Source: Rhyacophila brunnea (lineage: Eukaryota; Arthropoda; Insecta; Trichoptera; Rhyacophilidae). From it: a stretch of DNA of 64,000 nt. Numbering within the stretch: the first letter of the stretch is position 1; every line of letters begins with the position of its first letter. A program made the position numbers and the translations under genes. Below are positions 46,741-58,896 of the stretch, piece after piece. Location of the stretch: positions 744,001-808,000 of the forward strand of contig JAGYXB010000062.1 of the NCBI GenBank assembly GCA_022495005.1, in the 5' to 3' direction. A model generated the notes under the pieces. The model saw only the letters and a list, made by a program, of their open reading frames with translations, was not told the origin of the DNA and did no database searches.

Positions 46741-47530
46741 ATATTATATATCTATTTATACAAAATTTTTGTGCTAAACAGGTGAATTATTACTTACTTA
46801 TGATATCAGATGTTAGATTTAAGAATGGTAGATTATTTATTATTGAAAATGCATAATGTCGTAAAAATCTCAGAAACGTGCCACAAAAAAATCAAGAAAA
46901 CCAGATGCAAGGAGAGATTTGAGCTCACATCTTTCACTGTCCGGGTGAGTCCTCTTATCCTTTGACAAATCGATACTTCTACATTCCAATCCATTCTAAT
47001 AACTAGCAGCAGTAGGTGAAGTTGTCCAAAATTATGTAAGCATATTACTCTAACTTACGAGGGAGCCTAATGCTTCTAGCAGTATTTAGCGATAGAATAT
47101 GGAGCATTGAATTTAATACAATTATTTTTAATTATTTTATTGAAAAATATACTTTTGATTTAAAAAATCATTCTAATTTGCGGTTTTTGAACAGCCGATT
47201 TTCATTAGTATGTATGGTTAGTACCTACCTATGTTTATCATTGAAATACAGTTAAATAAATTCTTTTGGAGATTATGAAAAGATTATTGAATAATTTATA
47301 GTTTTAATGACTTTTTCATGTCATTTTAAAAAGCATCGATTATTTAAATTACTATTTAAAAAAAAACTTATAGTCATTTTAATTACCGAATATAGTTTTG
47401 GTATAGTCTCAATACTGACTATGATGTGCAGCAGTCAATAAAATGAAGATCGTGGCCGAGGTTTTGGTTAATTACACCAAGAAAAAGATTCACATTATAG
47501 AATTATTATGAGATTTGATTAAATCCAAAT
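46741..47530. other. AT-rich stretch, no gene seen
   Basis: No repeat ends or coding signatures recognised. The 61-codon frame at 47070-47255 is AT-driven. Confidence 0.4.
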
Positions 47531-47535
47531 CATAT

Positions 47536-47640
47536 TCGGCGGTTCCGGTAGTCCAATATTCGTAAGGCACTGAATTTTCACACCATAAGTTCTCGGTTCG
47601 ATTTCGCAGAGATATATTATGATCCGACTTCATGATCTGT
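47536..47640 (+). mobile_element. tRNA-derived SINE, family 2
   Basis: The head ttcggcggttccggtagtcc, then aatattcgtaaggcactg, is A-box-like, and ctcggttcgatttcgc is a good B box. The layout matches 9834-9702 (gtagtcc..gcactgg, then B box). The body after tatattatgatccgac is short, so the copy is 3' truncated or diverged. Confidence 0.6.
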
Positions 47641-49380
47641 TTTAGTATTAAAAAGTAAATAAATTAGATTTTTCAATTCCATATTTTATGATGGGAAAAA
47701 ATATATTTTACTCGCCTGTCTAAATTATGTAAATTTTTAGCTCTCCTCCCCACATTTTGATAAAAAAAACAAATTCGTTAATAATGAGCCAATTCAGTAT
47801 TATGTAGATATCGATAAGCAGTAGCAATATTTTTTTTTAATATCAGATGCACTTTTTTTCAAGTTTTAAAGTAATATAGAAAGATATAAATGCCATTTGT
47901 ATACGAAGCCAAATTAATTTTTACAAAACCAGAACGGTGGAATTGGAATAAACAACGATGGATTTTATTATGCTAAACGCTTTTGCAAAATACTCCTAAG
48001 TACAATTATCCACTTACAAAGCAACCGTAAGTGACGCACTTCTCAAAGTATGTAAACACCAGGAAAAAAATATCATATTCACAAAGACAGAGCCTAAATT
48101 ATACAAACGTAAAACTGTTTTCTAAGATAAATGATTTTATACATATTTTTATAAACCTTATATGATTATTATCAGCGTATTATTAACACAATTTTAAATA
48201 CATTTAATTATCAGCCAATTCAATAAATTATTAAATGGGCAGATATTTACTGAAATATACACTGAAACCTGATTTTTTATGAAAAGATTGTATTGTTTTA
48301 TTAATTACATCAATATACGTTGACCATTTCGAATACAAAACATTTTGTTTTATATAATTTTAGCTATGGGCATGTCCAACATAAATGTAATCTATGATAT
48401 ACTATTCTATATTATCAAAACTGGTAGTTATCTACCCTGTTCTCTCATTGTCATCATTCTGCAACTAGAGCTTATGTTGCATATATACTTACTAATGATA
48501 CTAAGGCAGTACAAATTAAATAATAACACTAATTTTCTTTCACAAGCATAAAGATTTACTCGGTGTCCTATTTATCGTAAAGTTATGAGCTTCACTCTTC
48601 TTCTGGGCACTAATTGCACTCATCCGTAAACTATTATCGTACTGTGCTAAGAGTCTACTGCGCGACAGTAAAGAAACTACGCCTCACATCTTCTTTTTTC
48701 ACTCCTGAGGCAGGCTGTGAGTGTTTCGATACAAATCAAGTGATACGATACGGTCACACGTGCTTTCTTAAGGTTAATTCGAAAGCAAGGTAGTTACGGA
48801 AATAAAAATAAGAATGTGTAATACTTTCCTTCTAAGTTAGTAGTAGTAGTAGTACAAGTTCCTAAATTCTTAACCTCAGATAGAGTTTATTTAAACCAAA
48901 ACGTTTAGCATGCACTGCGTGCTGTAAATGAGTTTCAAAAGTAGTAATCGCTTTAAATTAGCGGTGTTTACTTTTAATTCAGATCTATTAAAATGCGAGT
49001 CCGTTTAATTGCAAGTTAATTTATATTTTACTGCTCGTTGCTTAATTCCTTTATATTGAAATACAAAATACGTTTCTGGAAATTTTACTGGAAGTGTGGA
49101 AAATACCCGGTCTTTATATTCATATCGATTAGGTACCGTGTCCATGGATATTTTAAATGTAACCCAAAGTAATGTTTCTGCAATCATCCACTGCTGATTG
49201 AATACTTCTTACGTTGTTCTACATAAGTCTACTCTTCGGACTTTCTCTACCTCTAAGGTAAAACTATATTAATTTATTTGTACAACAATTTTCAGTCGTT
49301 CAAAATATGTCAAAATAACACACATCTATTTTTTATACTAAAAAGACAATAAATAATATTGAACATACATAATTTTCATT
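47641..49380. other. AT-rich stretch, no gene seen
   Basis: A GC-richer patch at about 48580-48790 (actcctgaggcaggctgtga) is not assigned. A short GTA microsatellite lies at 48838-48853. Short frames have no recognisable motifs. Confidence 0.35.
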
Positions 49381-49384
49381 TAAT

Positions 49385-49835
49385 TTACATTCCAAAATAT
49401 GTATGTTCAATAAAAAGAATGTGACATTTATAAATCTTGTGTATTATTCGTTGAATAAAAAAATAGTTAATTAAATCATTAGCAAAATTAGTAGTAAGTA
49501 AGTTAAGCCAAAAAAATCTTGGAGTTATCCGCAATGTCGATTGATTTAAAATACAAAAGCTGATTGCCAATAGTAACTCAATTTGGATAGCGCTTTAGAG
49601 AGTATTGTAAGAGCCAATAATTAAAAATTGTTGCAATGTGGTCAATGTGCGTGGACGTGAAATCCGAGAGATACAGGTTTTGATTCCTGCTGGGCGTCGT
49701 ATTTTTTTTCAAAAAAGAGTTTTTCTATTGATTATATATTTTCTCAGAAGTGTTTTCAAAATTATGTATGTTCAATAAAAAGAATGTTACATTCTTAAAT
49801 CATGTGAATTATTCGTTGAATACAAAAATAGTATC
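49385..49835 (+). mobile_element. TIR element with tRNA-like core, copy C plus an adjacent solo arm
   Basis: 49385-49475 is a right-arm-like segment (atgtatgttcaataaaaaga, then ttattcgttgaataaaaaaa, then tagttaattaa). 49545-49835 is a second copy with a core and its own right arm (aagtgttttcaaaattatgt, then atgttcaataaaaagaatgt). The core (about 49630-49700) has a GGA-cgtgaaa-TCC hairpin, a B-box-like caggttttgattcctg and a T8 run. Confidence 0.75.
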
Positions 49836-50893
49836 ATATAATATTATTCAAAAATCTTTCCTATACCTTCTAGTAAGCATACTAAACTATATTTAAATTA
49901 AATAAATGTAATAATAAACTGAAAATTTATCTTTTAATTTCAATAATGCTTATTTTTCGTTTTATTTATTTTAGATACCTACCTAATCTTGCTTTAGAGA
50001 ACGCTGTAAGAAAAGCTCTCAAATTAGAATGCGAAGTTATCCTGTATGGATTAAACGAAGTATGAGGATGATCTGGCAGTGTTCGAAAGATGTATAAATA
50101 CCAAAATATTTGATAGATTTTACATTTTTTATCGGTGATAAATCGGTAATTTGATACACTAATTTAAGCCAAACAACATGGTAAATCATGTGCCATTATC
50201 AAATAATATAAAATAATTTATAATATACATTGAGCTATGGATTACAACCTTGAAATGGATTGAGATTTGCATTTTTTCATCAATGGTAGATAGATATGTG
50301 TTTAAATAACAAAAAAATCAAGCACTCTGGTTCGTAAAATATTCTAAACCTAGTACTGGTAATGGATACGTAATTAATTGTGCCACGAACATTGTTATAG
50401 TTTGAAGTACCGTTATGTGATAAAGGTTGGAAAACAACGCACTAGAACATTTGTAACGCATTTACCCTACATAACGAGCAAAAGCTCTGTGTAACGGCGA
50501 GCGCATCCAAACGGAGCTTTGTCGTTACGGTATCGTTCCGTAAACCCGCTGTAACACCGCCGTTATCGACAAAGTTGACGCTCATGCCTTTGATGCCCGG
50601 ATTCGTGAGAGCCTGTGACATTGTTGTATCGCAACGCACTCTGTTGAGTGGGCGGAAAAGCTGGTTACAGTGTTACCACTAGGTTGAATGTTTCCGGTGA
50701 CCTAAATCTCACGTTAGGCAATGTTATTTGGGACTGCAAAGGAACAATAATAATCAATCACCTGATTGAATAATTATATTATCAAATAATACTTTTATTA
50801 TTTATTAAAATAACATTTTTATTCGAGACACATTTTTTAGAATGTGGGATTCTCTATTGATAAACCATTTTAATAATAACAAAGTTCACTATC

Positions 50894-50992
50894 AACATAC
50901 CACATACGCGTGAGGTTGGATAGTTTTGGCATGAAACAAGACATAGTGGGAGGTGCGGAGAGCTAGAGACAGCAATGCGATGCGAATTGGTA
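50894..50992 (+). repeat. Dispersed repeat (GCGTGA.GTTCGATAGTTTTG family), copy 3
   Basis: acataccacatacgcgtgag, then gttggatagttttggcatga, then aacaagacatagt. It aligns with 42464-42560 and abuts the ATC tail of the LINE at 50992. Confidence 0.55.
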
Positions 50993-51250
50993 TCATCATC
51001 ATCAGCCTGAATCTACCCACTACTGGATGGAGGCCTCTCCAAGCTGATTCTACTTCTCTCGGTCCTGTACGTTGCGTTTCCACGTACTTCCGCAGAACTT
51101 TTCATTTCATCGATCCAGCGGCCTCTAGGCCTACCTTGCGGACGTTTTGTACGTCTTGGGTACCACTGGATGACTAGATTTGTCCAACGATTGTCCATTC
51201 TTCGAACTATGTGTCCAGCCCATTCCCATAGAGGTTTTAGCGAACTCTGG
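50992..51250 (-). pseudogene. LINE reverse transcriptase C-terminus, family B, best copy
   Basis: From about 51245 down to 51013 one reverse frame encodes PLWEWAGHIVRRMDNRWTN, then LVIQWYPRRTKRPQGRPRG, then RWIDEM. The W(A)GH(I/V)xR, RWT, EWYPR, GRP and RWxDE series is diagnostic of the last part of lepidopteran endonuclease-reverse transcriptases. After RWIDEM the frame continues but has lost the A.DR..W consensus. The 3' end, reversed, is ..ggctgatgatgatgat at 51008-50992. 5' truncated. Confidence 0.8.
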
Positions 51251-52235
51251 ATTTATATAGACTGTAAGTAATGTTGACAATAGCAACCGCAACAATAACC
51301 ACGTTAGTTCTACTTACTGCTTACTAGAAGAAGCTGCATCATATTATGATTTGCACTTTCATTTAATTACAAACATGGTTATTTTTCCTCGGCCTTCCGA
51401 TAGCGTATTTTTATTCGAATGAATTTGTTGGAGTAAATTTATTGGTATGAATCTTAAGAATAGTTATTTTACATTACACACATAACAAATTTTTAATTAT
51501 CAGTTTCTAATAAGTAGTCATACATGTGTATACAAATTTACGATAAAAATATAATTTTATATTTTTTCTAGAGGCGTTCTTTATTTTTAAATATCTTACC
51601 GGAAAAGAAAGCTTAACGCAGAGAACATAACGATCGACGATACTGAATATAAAAAAGATCTTAGAAAAATCAAGTATAATTTAGTCGAATGCTATGTTGT
51701 AAAGTTTTTATAGTTTAGTTATAGTAAGTTTTTAAAGTTTCTTAAGGTCCAAAGTGATATTTTTAATTATCGTCTAATTTAACATTATATTGTAAAATAT
51801 ATATCGTAAAACATTTCCCATTCCGTATTTTCCATGATACCTGTCTGTATTGTTTGACAATTTCATTTAATTTAACATATTTTATGTGGTGATAAAATGT
51901 AAACTTTTAAGAGGGTGTCATAGGCAGGATATTTTCTTCAAGATTATTTCTAATATGTATGTTTCTGAAAAGTTGTTATTACAAGTATTAATAGATTTTC
52001 AACATTGTATTACGTTCCATGAAACTTTGTGTGTAAAATATTTTTATTATTTTCAAAAAAACTTATATAATTTGAACGGTTTGCCTTAAGGGCGTTTATC
52101 CATGGTTCGTCACGATATCGGTTCACGAACGTTTTCATTCGAGAACGGAATTCGGTCGTATCTCAATACTAACAACACTAGTGTTATACATGAAGGCATG
52201 GCAATATTTTTATTGGTATGTGAATGGTATTATTG
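51251..52235. other. AT-rich stretch, no gene seen
   Basis: No motif recognised. A palindrome-rich segment at 52090-52185 (ggttcgtcacgatatcggtt, then cacgaacgttttcattcgag) looks like a transposon end, but its partner was not found. Confidence 0.35.
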
Positions 52236-52239
52236 CAGA

Positions 52240-52470
52240 ACTTTAGCTGTCATTGGATTCCTATAAATAACCCAGCGAATTAATATTATTTTTAAATATT
52301 ATTTCATAATGCGTCCGGTCAATAAATAGCAAGTCAAAATCGATTAGACATCTCACTCGATTACAAGTTTCTGTCAAAGACACATCGCACCAAACTACCG
52401 TTATATTTATTATATTACATTGATTGTACCATTATAATTATTCAAAACAATAAATAAAATCTAGCAATAA
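52240..52470 (+). mobile_element. LTR-like repeat, copy 2
   Basis: The shared block with 24.0 kb is aaaatcgattagacatctca, ctcgattacaagtttctgtc, aaagacacatcgcaccaaac and taccgttatatttatta. A TATA-like ctataaataac lies at 52261, and AATAAA follows at 52449. This gives the same order of signals as copy 1. Ends not defined. Confidence 0.45.
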
Positions 52471-52628
52471 AGGAATTTTAGAAATAACATTTTTAACTTT
52501 GAAATCGATTTACTTAACTCGGTTATATTATCTACTTTGAATTCGTTTAGTTTTCAGCTCTTACAATCATTATCTTAAATAAGCCATTCCTCAAATAGCA
52601 TTGACAATAAAGAGTTTTAATTAATATT

Positions 52629-52680
52629 CTTAATAATAACGTAACATTCTTAAATCTTCTGAATAAATTAATTGCTGCAT
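52629..52680 (+). repeat. Possible solo arm of the tRNA-core TIR element
   Basis: gtaacattcttaaatcttct, then gaataaattaattg, resembles the right arm gttacattcttaaatcttgtgaattattcg. Only about 45 bp, so the assignment is weak. Confidence 0.35.
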
Positions 52681-53009
52681 AAAACAATGTTTATTCCCAA
52701 TAACGGTTCATATAAAACTCGGATGAATCCTTTTTCAACTTTTATAAATAGATATGTGGGGGTCATCACTGTGGGTAGTCATGGTGTTGTGGATGAAGAG
52801 GTCGTCAGAAGGAGAGATATGTTACAATACTTATGATACTGTTCCGAGCCCCGATCTCGGTAGAATGAGATGTTGTGCGGAGCGATTCAGAGACTGAGAT
52901 ACTAACAGACCGGGAACGTATATTCGAGTGACATGTCAAATTAATTATGATCCGCTATTTATTGACGTACTCACAAACAAAATATTATCTTGAAAAAATA
53001 TTTCTTCTT

Positions 53010-53225
53010 CTTCGATGGCGCTACAGCTCAAGTCGAGCCCTGGCTTCCTCCACCGCCGTTCTCCAGCCGGAACGGTCCTCCGCACGTATTTTCCAGTTCC
53101 TGATTTTTAGCAGCTGGTTGGCATCTTTTGTAATGTTATCACCACATCGTTTGCGTGGCTGTCCCGCTAGCATTTTCTCCCCTGGGTTTCCTTCGAGGAT
53201 CTTCATCGGTATCCGTGATTCTTGA
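53010..53225 (-). pseudogene. LINE reverse transcriptase C-terminus, family C
   Basis: The reverse frame 53206-53021 is open for 61 codons to a stop. It contains GQPRKRCGDNITKDAN, then IRNWKIRAEDRSGWR, then VEEARARLEL. This fits the GRPRKRW.D.(x)..D.....NW...A.DR..WR..VEEA...LGL end of a common insect LINE type, with GRP altered to GQP and RW to RC. A (GAA)3 tail lies just after the stop. 5' truncated. Confidence 0.75.
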
Positions 53226-54564
53226 CGTGAAAAATATTTAGGAAATAATTATTTTAATTGAGTCAGCTACTATATGGAGTTTGCGTCTATGTTGAAAAAT
53301 GGATATCGCAGAAACAATCATTGCAATCAGCTATCTACTGAGTTTGCCATAATTGGACACTACGGGAAATGAGTATTTAAATTTAATATTACCGATCAAT
53401 AATTAAAGATAATTTATTATGAAAACAGCTTCCAACTCGTTATTTATTTATATTTCATTTGCCTCTGACATTATATTTAAGATTCAATTAATCATTGGAA
53501 GAGTTAGTTATTTCTCGGCACAGATGGCACCGTATTCACTTTTCTTTATTGTCTCGTCATTTAATGGGTCGCTTAAATGCCTCTAAACTTTTGGAAGAGT
53601 CGAAAGTTTTTTCGCTCGGGTAATGTGCTGGAACAAAATGCGATTCGCGGAAGTTAGAATACATTTTAACTTTGCTCAGATTACTTTTCGACGAACGAAA
53701 CGATCTTTCAAATAACAGGTAATTCAGTATTTTTCTACTTTTATCTACACATAACTAGAATAACACCTACCATAATATTATATTATAATATTATCAACGT
53801 TATAAATATATTCTTCTTCAATTACGCCACAGTTAAAATCAACCCCTGGTCTCCGTGACATTCGATACTTCGATGCTGTAATTCAACCTTAGACTATAGA
53901 TACATCTAGACGCCACCCATTGCATTGCTAAATGAAGCTGCGTGCCGTGCGTTTGGTTTGTAGGCGAGCAAACGCATTCGTACACAAATGTTTGAGACCA
54001 TAGACCATTTTGCTAGTGCTCGCCTAAAGTGCTCGCACTAGACGCTCAGAATTAAAATTTAATTTTTTAATTTTTTACGTCATATAGTATTTTAAGCGGT
54101 CAAAATGCAACCACTAGGTAAAGATATCCATAATTTAAATAATTTAAAGAAACACTAGGTCACTGATACTAAAATATATAATAATATACAAATAAATTAT
54201 CACGAACATGTATCAACTTACCTATGAAACGTAATACCATCTTTTTACTTATCAGTATGGTTACCACATTTTAATAAAATACACAGAACCATCTTTTCCA
54301 CTTAATTAACTAAAAATATTTACCACTGACTTTATGTTTAACACAAAAAATATCAATTTTACCAACACGCGCTCGTGTGTTATCGACGCTTAGCTATGCA
54401 ACAAACTAAGATTTGGCGGCGACACCACAGCAAATCATCTCACACATCTGTAAACCTTTTATCTTACTCTAGCGCGTGTCACAGAGATTATAAGGGTGCC
54501 GAATACTTTCTCACTCTCACAAATGCATCGTTTTTGTTCAGGCCTTGCATTCAACCGTCTAAAG
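53226..54564. promoter_or_regulatory. Gene-free stretch with a candidate regulatory island
   Basis: The patch at 53500-53720 (tctcggcacagatggcaccg, then gtctcgtcatttaatgggtc) is repeat-free, with Hox-like catttaatggg and a CpG-bearing gaacgaaacgatct. The segment 53920-54050 has repeated gctcgc words (gtaggcgagc, gtgctcgcctaa, tgctcgcac). No ORF is convincing. Confidence 0.3.
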
Positions 54565-55000
54565 CAGGGGTACCCAACCTAAATCGTTTGGTGAGCGAAA
54601 ATAATATTACTGAGCTTAGGTGGGCCACACATAAAAAAACAAAGAACTAATTCAAAATATTTTATTACCTTATAATCAATGTGACACTAAGTGTTTTTGT
54701 ACACTGTTTGATATCTTTTTCATATTGTCTGGTAATTTAGCCGAAGCGCATTGCAGTTGATTGGTCGTGTTTTCATTGAGCAACCAGCTGCGACACTTCG
54801 TTTTTATATTTAATTTCAAAAAGAACGATTCGCAGCGATACGTAGTCCCAAATGCAGCTGTAATCGATGTTTATAAAACAATATTTTTTTTTATATACTT
54901 ACATTGCCTTTTTGTAACAAAATGAAAATTGAAGTCCTTAATATCGTGAGTAGTTTGTGAAATAAAATTTATAATCGCATATTATTTAACCTTGAAGTCA
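54565..55000 (-). pseudogene. hAT transposase C-terminus and 3' element end
   Basis: The reverse frame 54857-54676 encodes FGTTYRCESFF, then KLNIKTKCRSWLLNEN, then LQCASAKLP, ending VSH and stop. This is the hAT C-terminal dimerisation signature (F.(S/T)TY.CE..F...N.IK...RS.L....L...L). A 45-nt possible intron with GTAAGT donor (54902) and TTACAG acceptor (54858) lies just upstream. It carries an in-frame stop and would join TKRQ to SAFGTTY. CAGGGGTACCCAACC at 54565 is the element terminus, 110 bp past the stop. The other end and the catalytic part are not recognised. Confidence 0.8.
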
Positions 55001-56751
55001 CTTTACTAAACTTGGTCATCAATGCACTTGTGTCAGTTCATTACTGAACACCTCAATTGGATTGAGATAAACATGAATGACCCAACTAATGTTTTTACGT
55101 ATTATAAGTTATGAATGGGAACTAGAGTGCGAAAATTATAGCTTGAAATGTCATGACCGCCGTCGTGGCGCTGCGATATATTATGAAAGGTTTGTCAGTA
55201 TTATACTTCTCGAAACGGCCACGCTTCACGTTAAACTTGCCGCAGTCTAGTACTAAATATTTCAAATTTCAATTTATTTAGAGATCTATGTTACATTCGG
55301 TATAGTTCCCATTTTATTTTCTTTTTGCTTAATAGACAGATATTCTAAATGTATAAACTTTTGTTGTGAAAATGGAACCAACTGCAAAGTGTTTCTCAAA
55401 GTCAGTATCAAAGTATCATAAGAGGCAAGAGGTCAAGGTTTTTTTTTACGATATGTAGTACTCTATTTTTACTCTACTTTAGTTAATGTTATTAGGTTAT
55501 TAAAGATATACAAATATTTACTTCCACTTAGATGTTTTATGATAAATAAATAGTTAACGACTTTGCAAGTAAAATGGAATAGTAAAAAAGAGAATCACCC
55601 GGGGGCGGTTCTGCTTTAAGGGTTCGTGGAGACCGTCCCCACACCGTTATCATGCCAAAAACATACGTCCGATATTTGTATCATTGTCACAAAGTCACAA
55701 TATACCTACCTAATTACATGATTAAATGAACTACTTAATTTCTTTTATCCATCTAAACCGTTCGCTATTTTATGGAGATATTTATTATTATTATACAAAT
55801 AAATAAATCAATGATTATAAATTATGTAATAACACAATAATTATTACGAGGTATTAAAATAAATAATTTAATTAAATGCGCCCTATTTAACGGTGAAACT
55901 TACATATACAAACTTATATATATACGTATACTGGGGAGCGAATCAAACAACCCCTAAGTGAGTAAAAACGCTCGTTGTATGTCGTTGTTCAAAAGTGATA
56001 ATGATAAGTCTATAATAAGTATTATTATTAATTAAGTTAATATTTTTAAGCACACTTTTTAGATGTGATTAAGTAACGACTCAGATAATCATATTATTTA
56101 TTAGGAAAATTTACCAATTTCCTCATTAATAAAATTATATTATTATAAGTAACTAGGTACATAATGACGTATAATATGAGAAAGTAAGTAGGTACTTATA
56201 TTCAATAATTAATGGCTAAGCCCCACCACCTAGAAAGTTGTCAAGCCGCCACTGGAATCACCTGCTTGTTTCTTTATGCAAAATAGTTTCTAGTAACTGC
56301 TTGTATTGAAAATGTAATAAAATGAAAAAAAACCAACTGTATTACTGAATTTTACCCTAAAACGTATTACTACATGTTATATTCTTTAACTGGTTATTGA
56401 GACATAATAATAATAATATTGTCACAGTATTTATTAGTTTTTATGATCACAACATTTTCATAGTGTCTATCAATAATTGTCATCAAGGGTCTAAAAACTT
56501 AAACAGACTCAATGAAGCTCAATATCTCCGTTTAGCAAATTTGCAGTTGGGTCTTTTATATTTATTACCTTTGATAAATTATTAATGTAACGAGACAATA
56601 AAATGATGAGCATTATTTGTTTACTGTACTAACTGTACTTAAATAAAACTAAATAAATACTACTAAATAAAATAAAAGTACTAAATAAAACTAAACTGAA
56701 AACTTAAATAATATAACTTAAATATTTTTTTTTTGTTTTTCGTTAACACGG
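55001..56751. other. AT-rich stretch, no gene seen
   Basis: A GC-richer segment at 55140-55260 (tgaccgccgtcgtggcgctg) may be part of the hAT element to its left. The rest is AT-rich without recognisable ends. Confidence 0.35.
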
Positions 56752-57097
56752 TACTTCAGTGAAACGGCAAATAATTTTCAACTATAGGTGCGACGAAATT
56801 TCGGACTGGCTGGCAATCGGAGAGCGAAACTGGAGCTGTGAACACGTCAATTTGTTTTGTGATAACGACGGGGGAATTAGTTCTTAAATCATGTAAAGAT
56901 GATTAAAAAACGTTACCTATTTACTTGAAAAAGAAAACATGTCAATGAATATATTATTATTATTAGTAATAGAACAATAAACATAACATTAAATGGACGC
57001 ATGTTGACTTTTATGACAAATTATGTTTTGTTCTGCATTTGCACAATCTTCGCGTCGCGTAGTCACGATCGTTTTAGACCGTGCCCCAGCTGAAGTA
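56752..57097 (+). repeat. 360-bp dispersed repeat, copy 2 (TIR element)
   Basis: The ends are tacttcag and ctgaagta, perfect inverses. The body matches 9969-10328 (for example ggtgcgacgaaatttcggac, gagctgtgaacacgt, tagaccgtgccccag). Relative to copy 1 it lacks about 6-8 bases in each of two places. The shared TACTTCAG ends suggest TA target duplications. Confidence 0.8.
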
Positions 57098-57679
57098 GAA
57101 TTAAACAAATAATTTTGAAGTTACTCTCCAATAAATAATATACTCACAATATTTTCAAAGCTTTATTCACACTATCGATTAGTCGTATAATTCTGTTCGT
57201 CGTTATATTTAAAATTTTCGTAAGCCTAATGAATTAAATGAGGTAATTACGCGCTCTCCTGTTTTCGTTTATATTACAGAGTAAACATTTTCGAAATATA
57301 ATATACCAAACAGTTTATAAGTACTTAAAAGTTTTGTTTGCAAACATACACCACGCAACATTACATATAAATTTTATGCCGAAATATTGATGTAACCCCA
57401 CTCCCACTTAAATGAATGAAGAATCATTTAAAAATTGTATTAACCTACTGCTTTTTAATTGAAAGGATTTAGTAGAATTCAGCAGTTTGCCGTGATGGCT
57501 CGGTAGTGCGAGTTCTAATAACAAAGAATTATAGCAGAGAACGGTATTTATTTAAAAATCGAAGGCTATATTGGCGATCGAATTTAATCTTTTAAATTAA
57601 AGTATTACTTTAATTACTAACTGACGTTTCGGATCACTCCAATATTTTTGGTTGTAACTTACTTTAACTTGCTAATAAT

Positions 57680-58038
57680 TTTTAATTAACCATTTTTTTA
57701 TTCAACGAATAATTCACAAGATTTAAGAATATAACATTCTAATTTCGCCAATGTAACTCAATTTAGAAAGCGCTTCATTGAATATTAAAAGCCATTCGTT
57801 AAAATCTGTCGTAATTAAGTATGACTCAATTAGCATTGTGGTCAATGTGCGTGGGTGCGATACCCGAGAGATGCAGTTTCGATTCCTACGGGGTGTTTTA
57901 CTTTTTTTTAAAAGATTTTTTCTATTAGCTATAATATATTTACTCAAAAGTTTTCAAAATTATGTATGTTCAATAATTAGAATATTACATTCTTAAATCT
58001 TGTCAATTTTTTGTTGAATAATAAAATAGTTAATTTAA
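57680..58038 (+). mobile_element. TIR element with tRNA-like core, copy D (most complete)
   Basis: Left arm: ttaattaaccatttttttat, tcaacgaataattcacaaga, tttaagaatataacattct. Right arm: ttcaaaattatgtatgttca, ataattagaatattacattc, ttaaatcttgtcaat, ttgttgaataataaaatag, ttaattta. The core, about 57824-57896, has a GGG-tgcgata-CCC hairpin, a B-box-like cagtttcgattcct and a T9 run. Both arms end in TTAATTAAC-type sequence. The short frames here are by-products. Confidence 0.8.
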
Positions 58039-58896
58039 AGATATGTTTTTGATGTGTTGCTAAAAACTATAAATAAAAATCCGATAAACTCTGTAGCAAT
58101 TATACCATTCAGCATTACATGGGTGACACACTGTAATATGTATGCTTTGTTGTCAAAACAAAACAATGGAGCGAAAACAATAGTCAGCATTTCCTTAATC
58201 ATAACTAGATCAGTAGGGTCTATCATGATTTGTAATTGCGACAACGTATCTTGTAATATATGGACTCCTTTTGTATAAATAAGAAAGATAATCTGTAAAT
58301 CCTCACTCTATAATCGAGTCCGTCACCCGACGTACCACTAACTACCACATTGAGTCCGGTCACTCGATATAGTCAACCGTCATTCCACTCGAGTCTAGTC
58401 TATCAGTTCATTAATATAATCAATCTCTCTATCACATCTATATCACCAGTACATCCGTACTGAAATGAAAAAAAATATTCTTTTTAAATCTCCCAAGATT
58501 GCCCCTTGCGATCCGGATCTTATATCTTTACTTTGTATATTGTGAGTATGTTATTTAGGTATACTTACAGCGTCGCTAGTTTACAATAGAGGTGCAATGA
58601 TTCAGCTCGTATGATCAGACTTAAGTCGTTTCCCTTTGTAAGGCATGAAACTGTTCACAGCTTCATGACATTATACTGTTATGAGAGTTTGAAGACTTCG
58701 TATTCAATAGACCTGTGATATGTCGGTTATCTCAGAATATAATTCTCAAACACCTGTCCATTCAACCGATATTCCCGTTTTCAATACACTGTAACTGAAT
58801 TCTGAAATACTACACTTCTTTTTTTAAATATTCAATTTCATATCTATAATCTTCATCCGAGATATTTCAACTTTTTCTAATCGATTACATTCATTA
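58039..58896. other. AT-rich stretch, no gene seen
   Basis: A segment at 58310-58400 repeats gagtcc and tcactcga words (tcgagtccgtcacccgacgt, then attgagtccggtcactcgat), possibly a decayed short tandem repeat. The overlapping frames at 58035-58278 have no motif. Confidence 0.35.
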
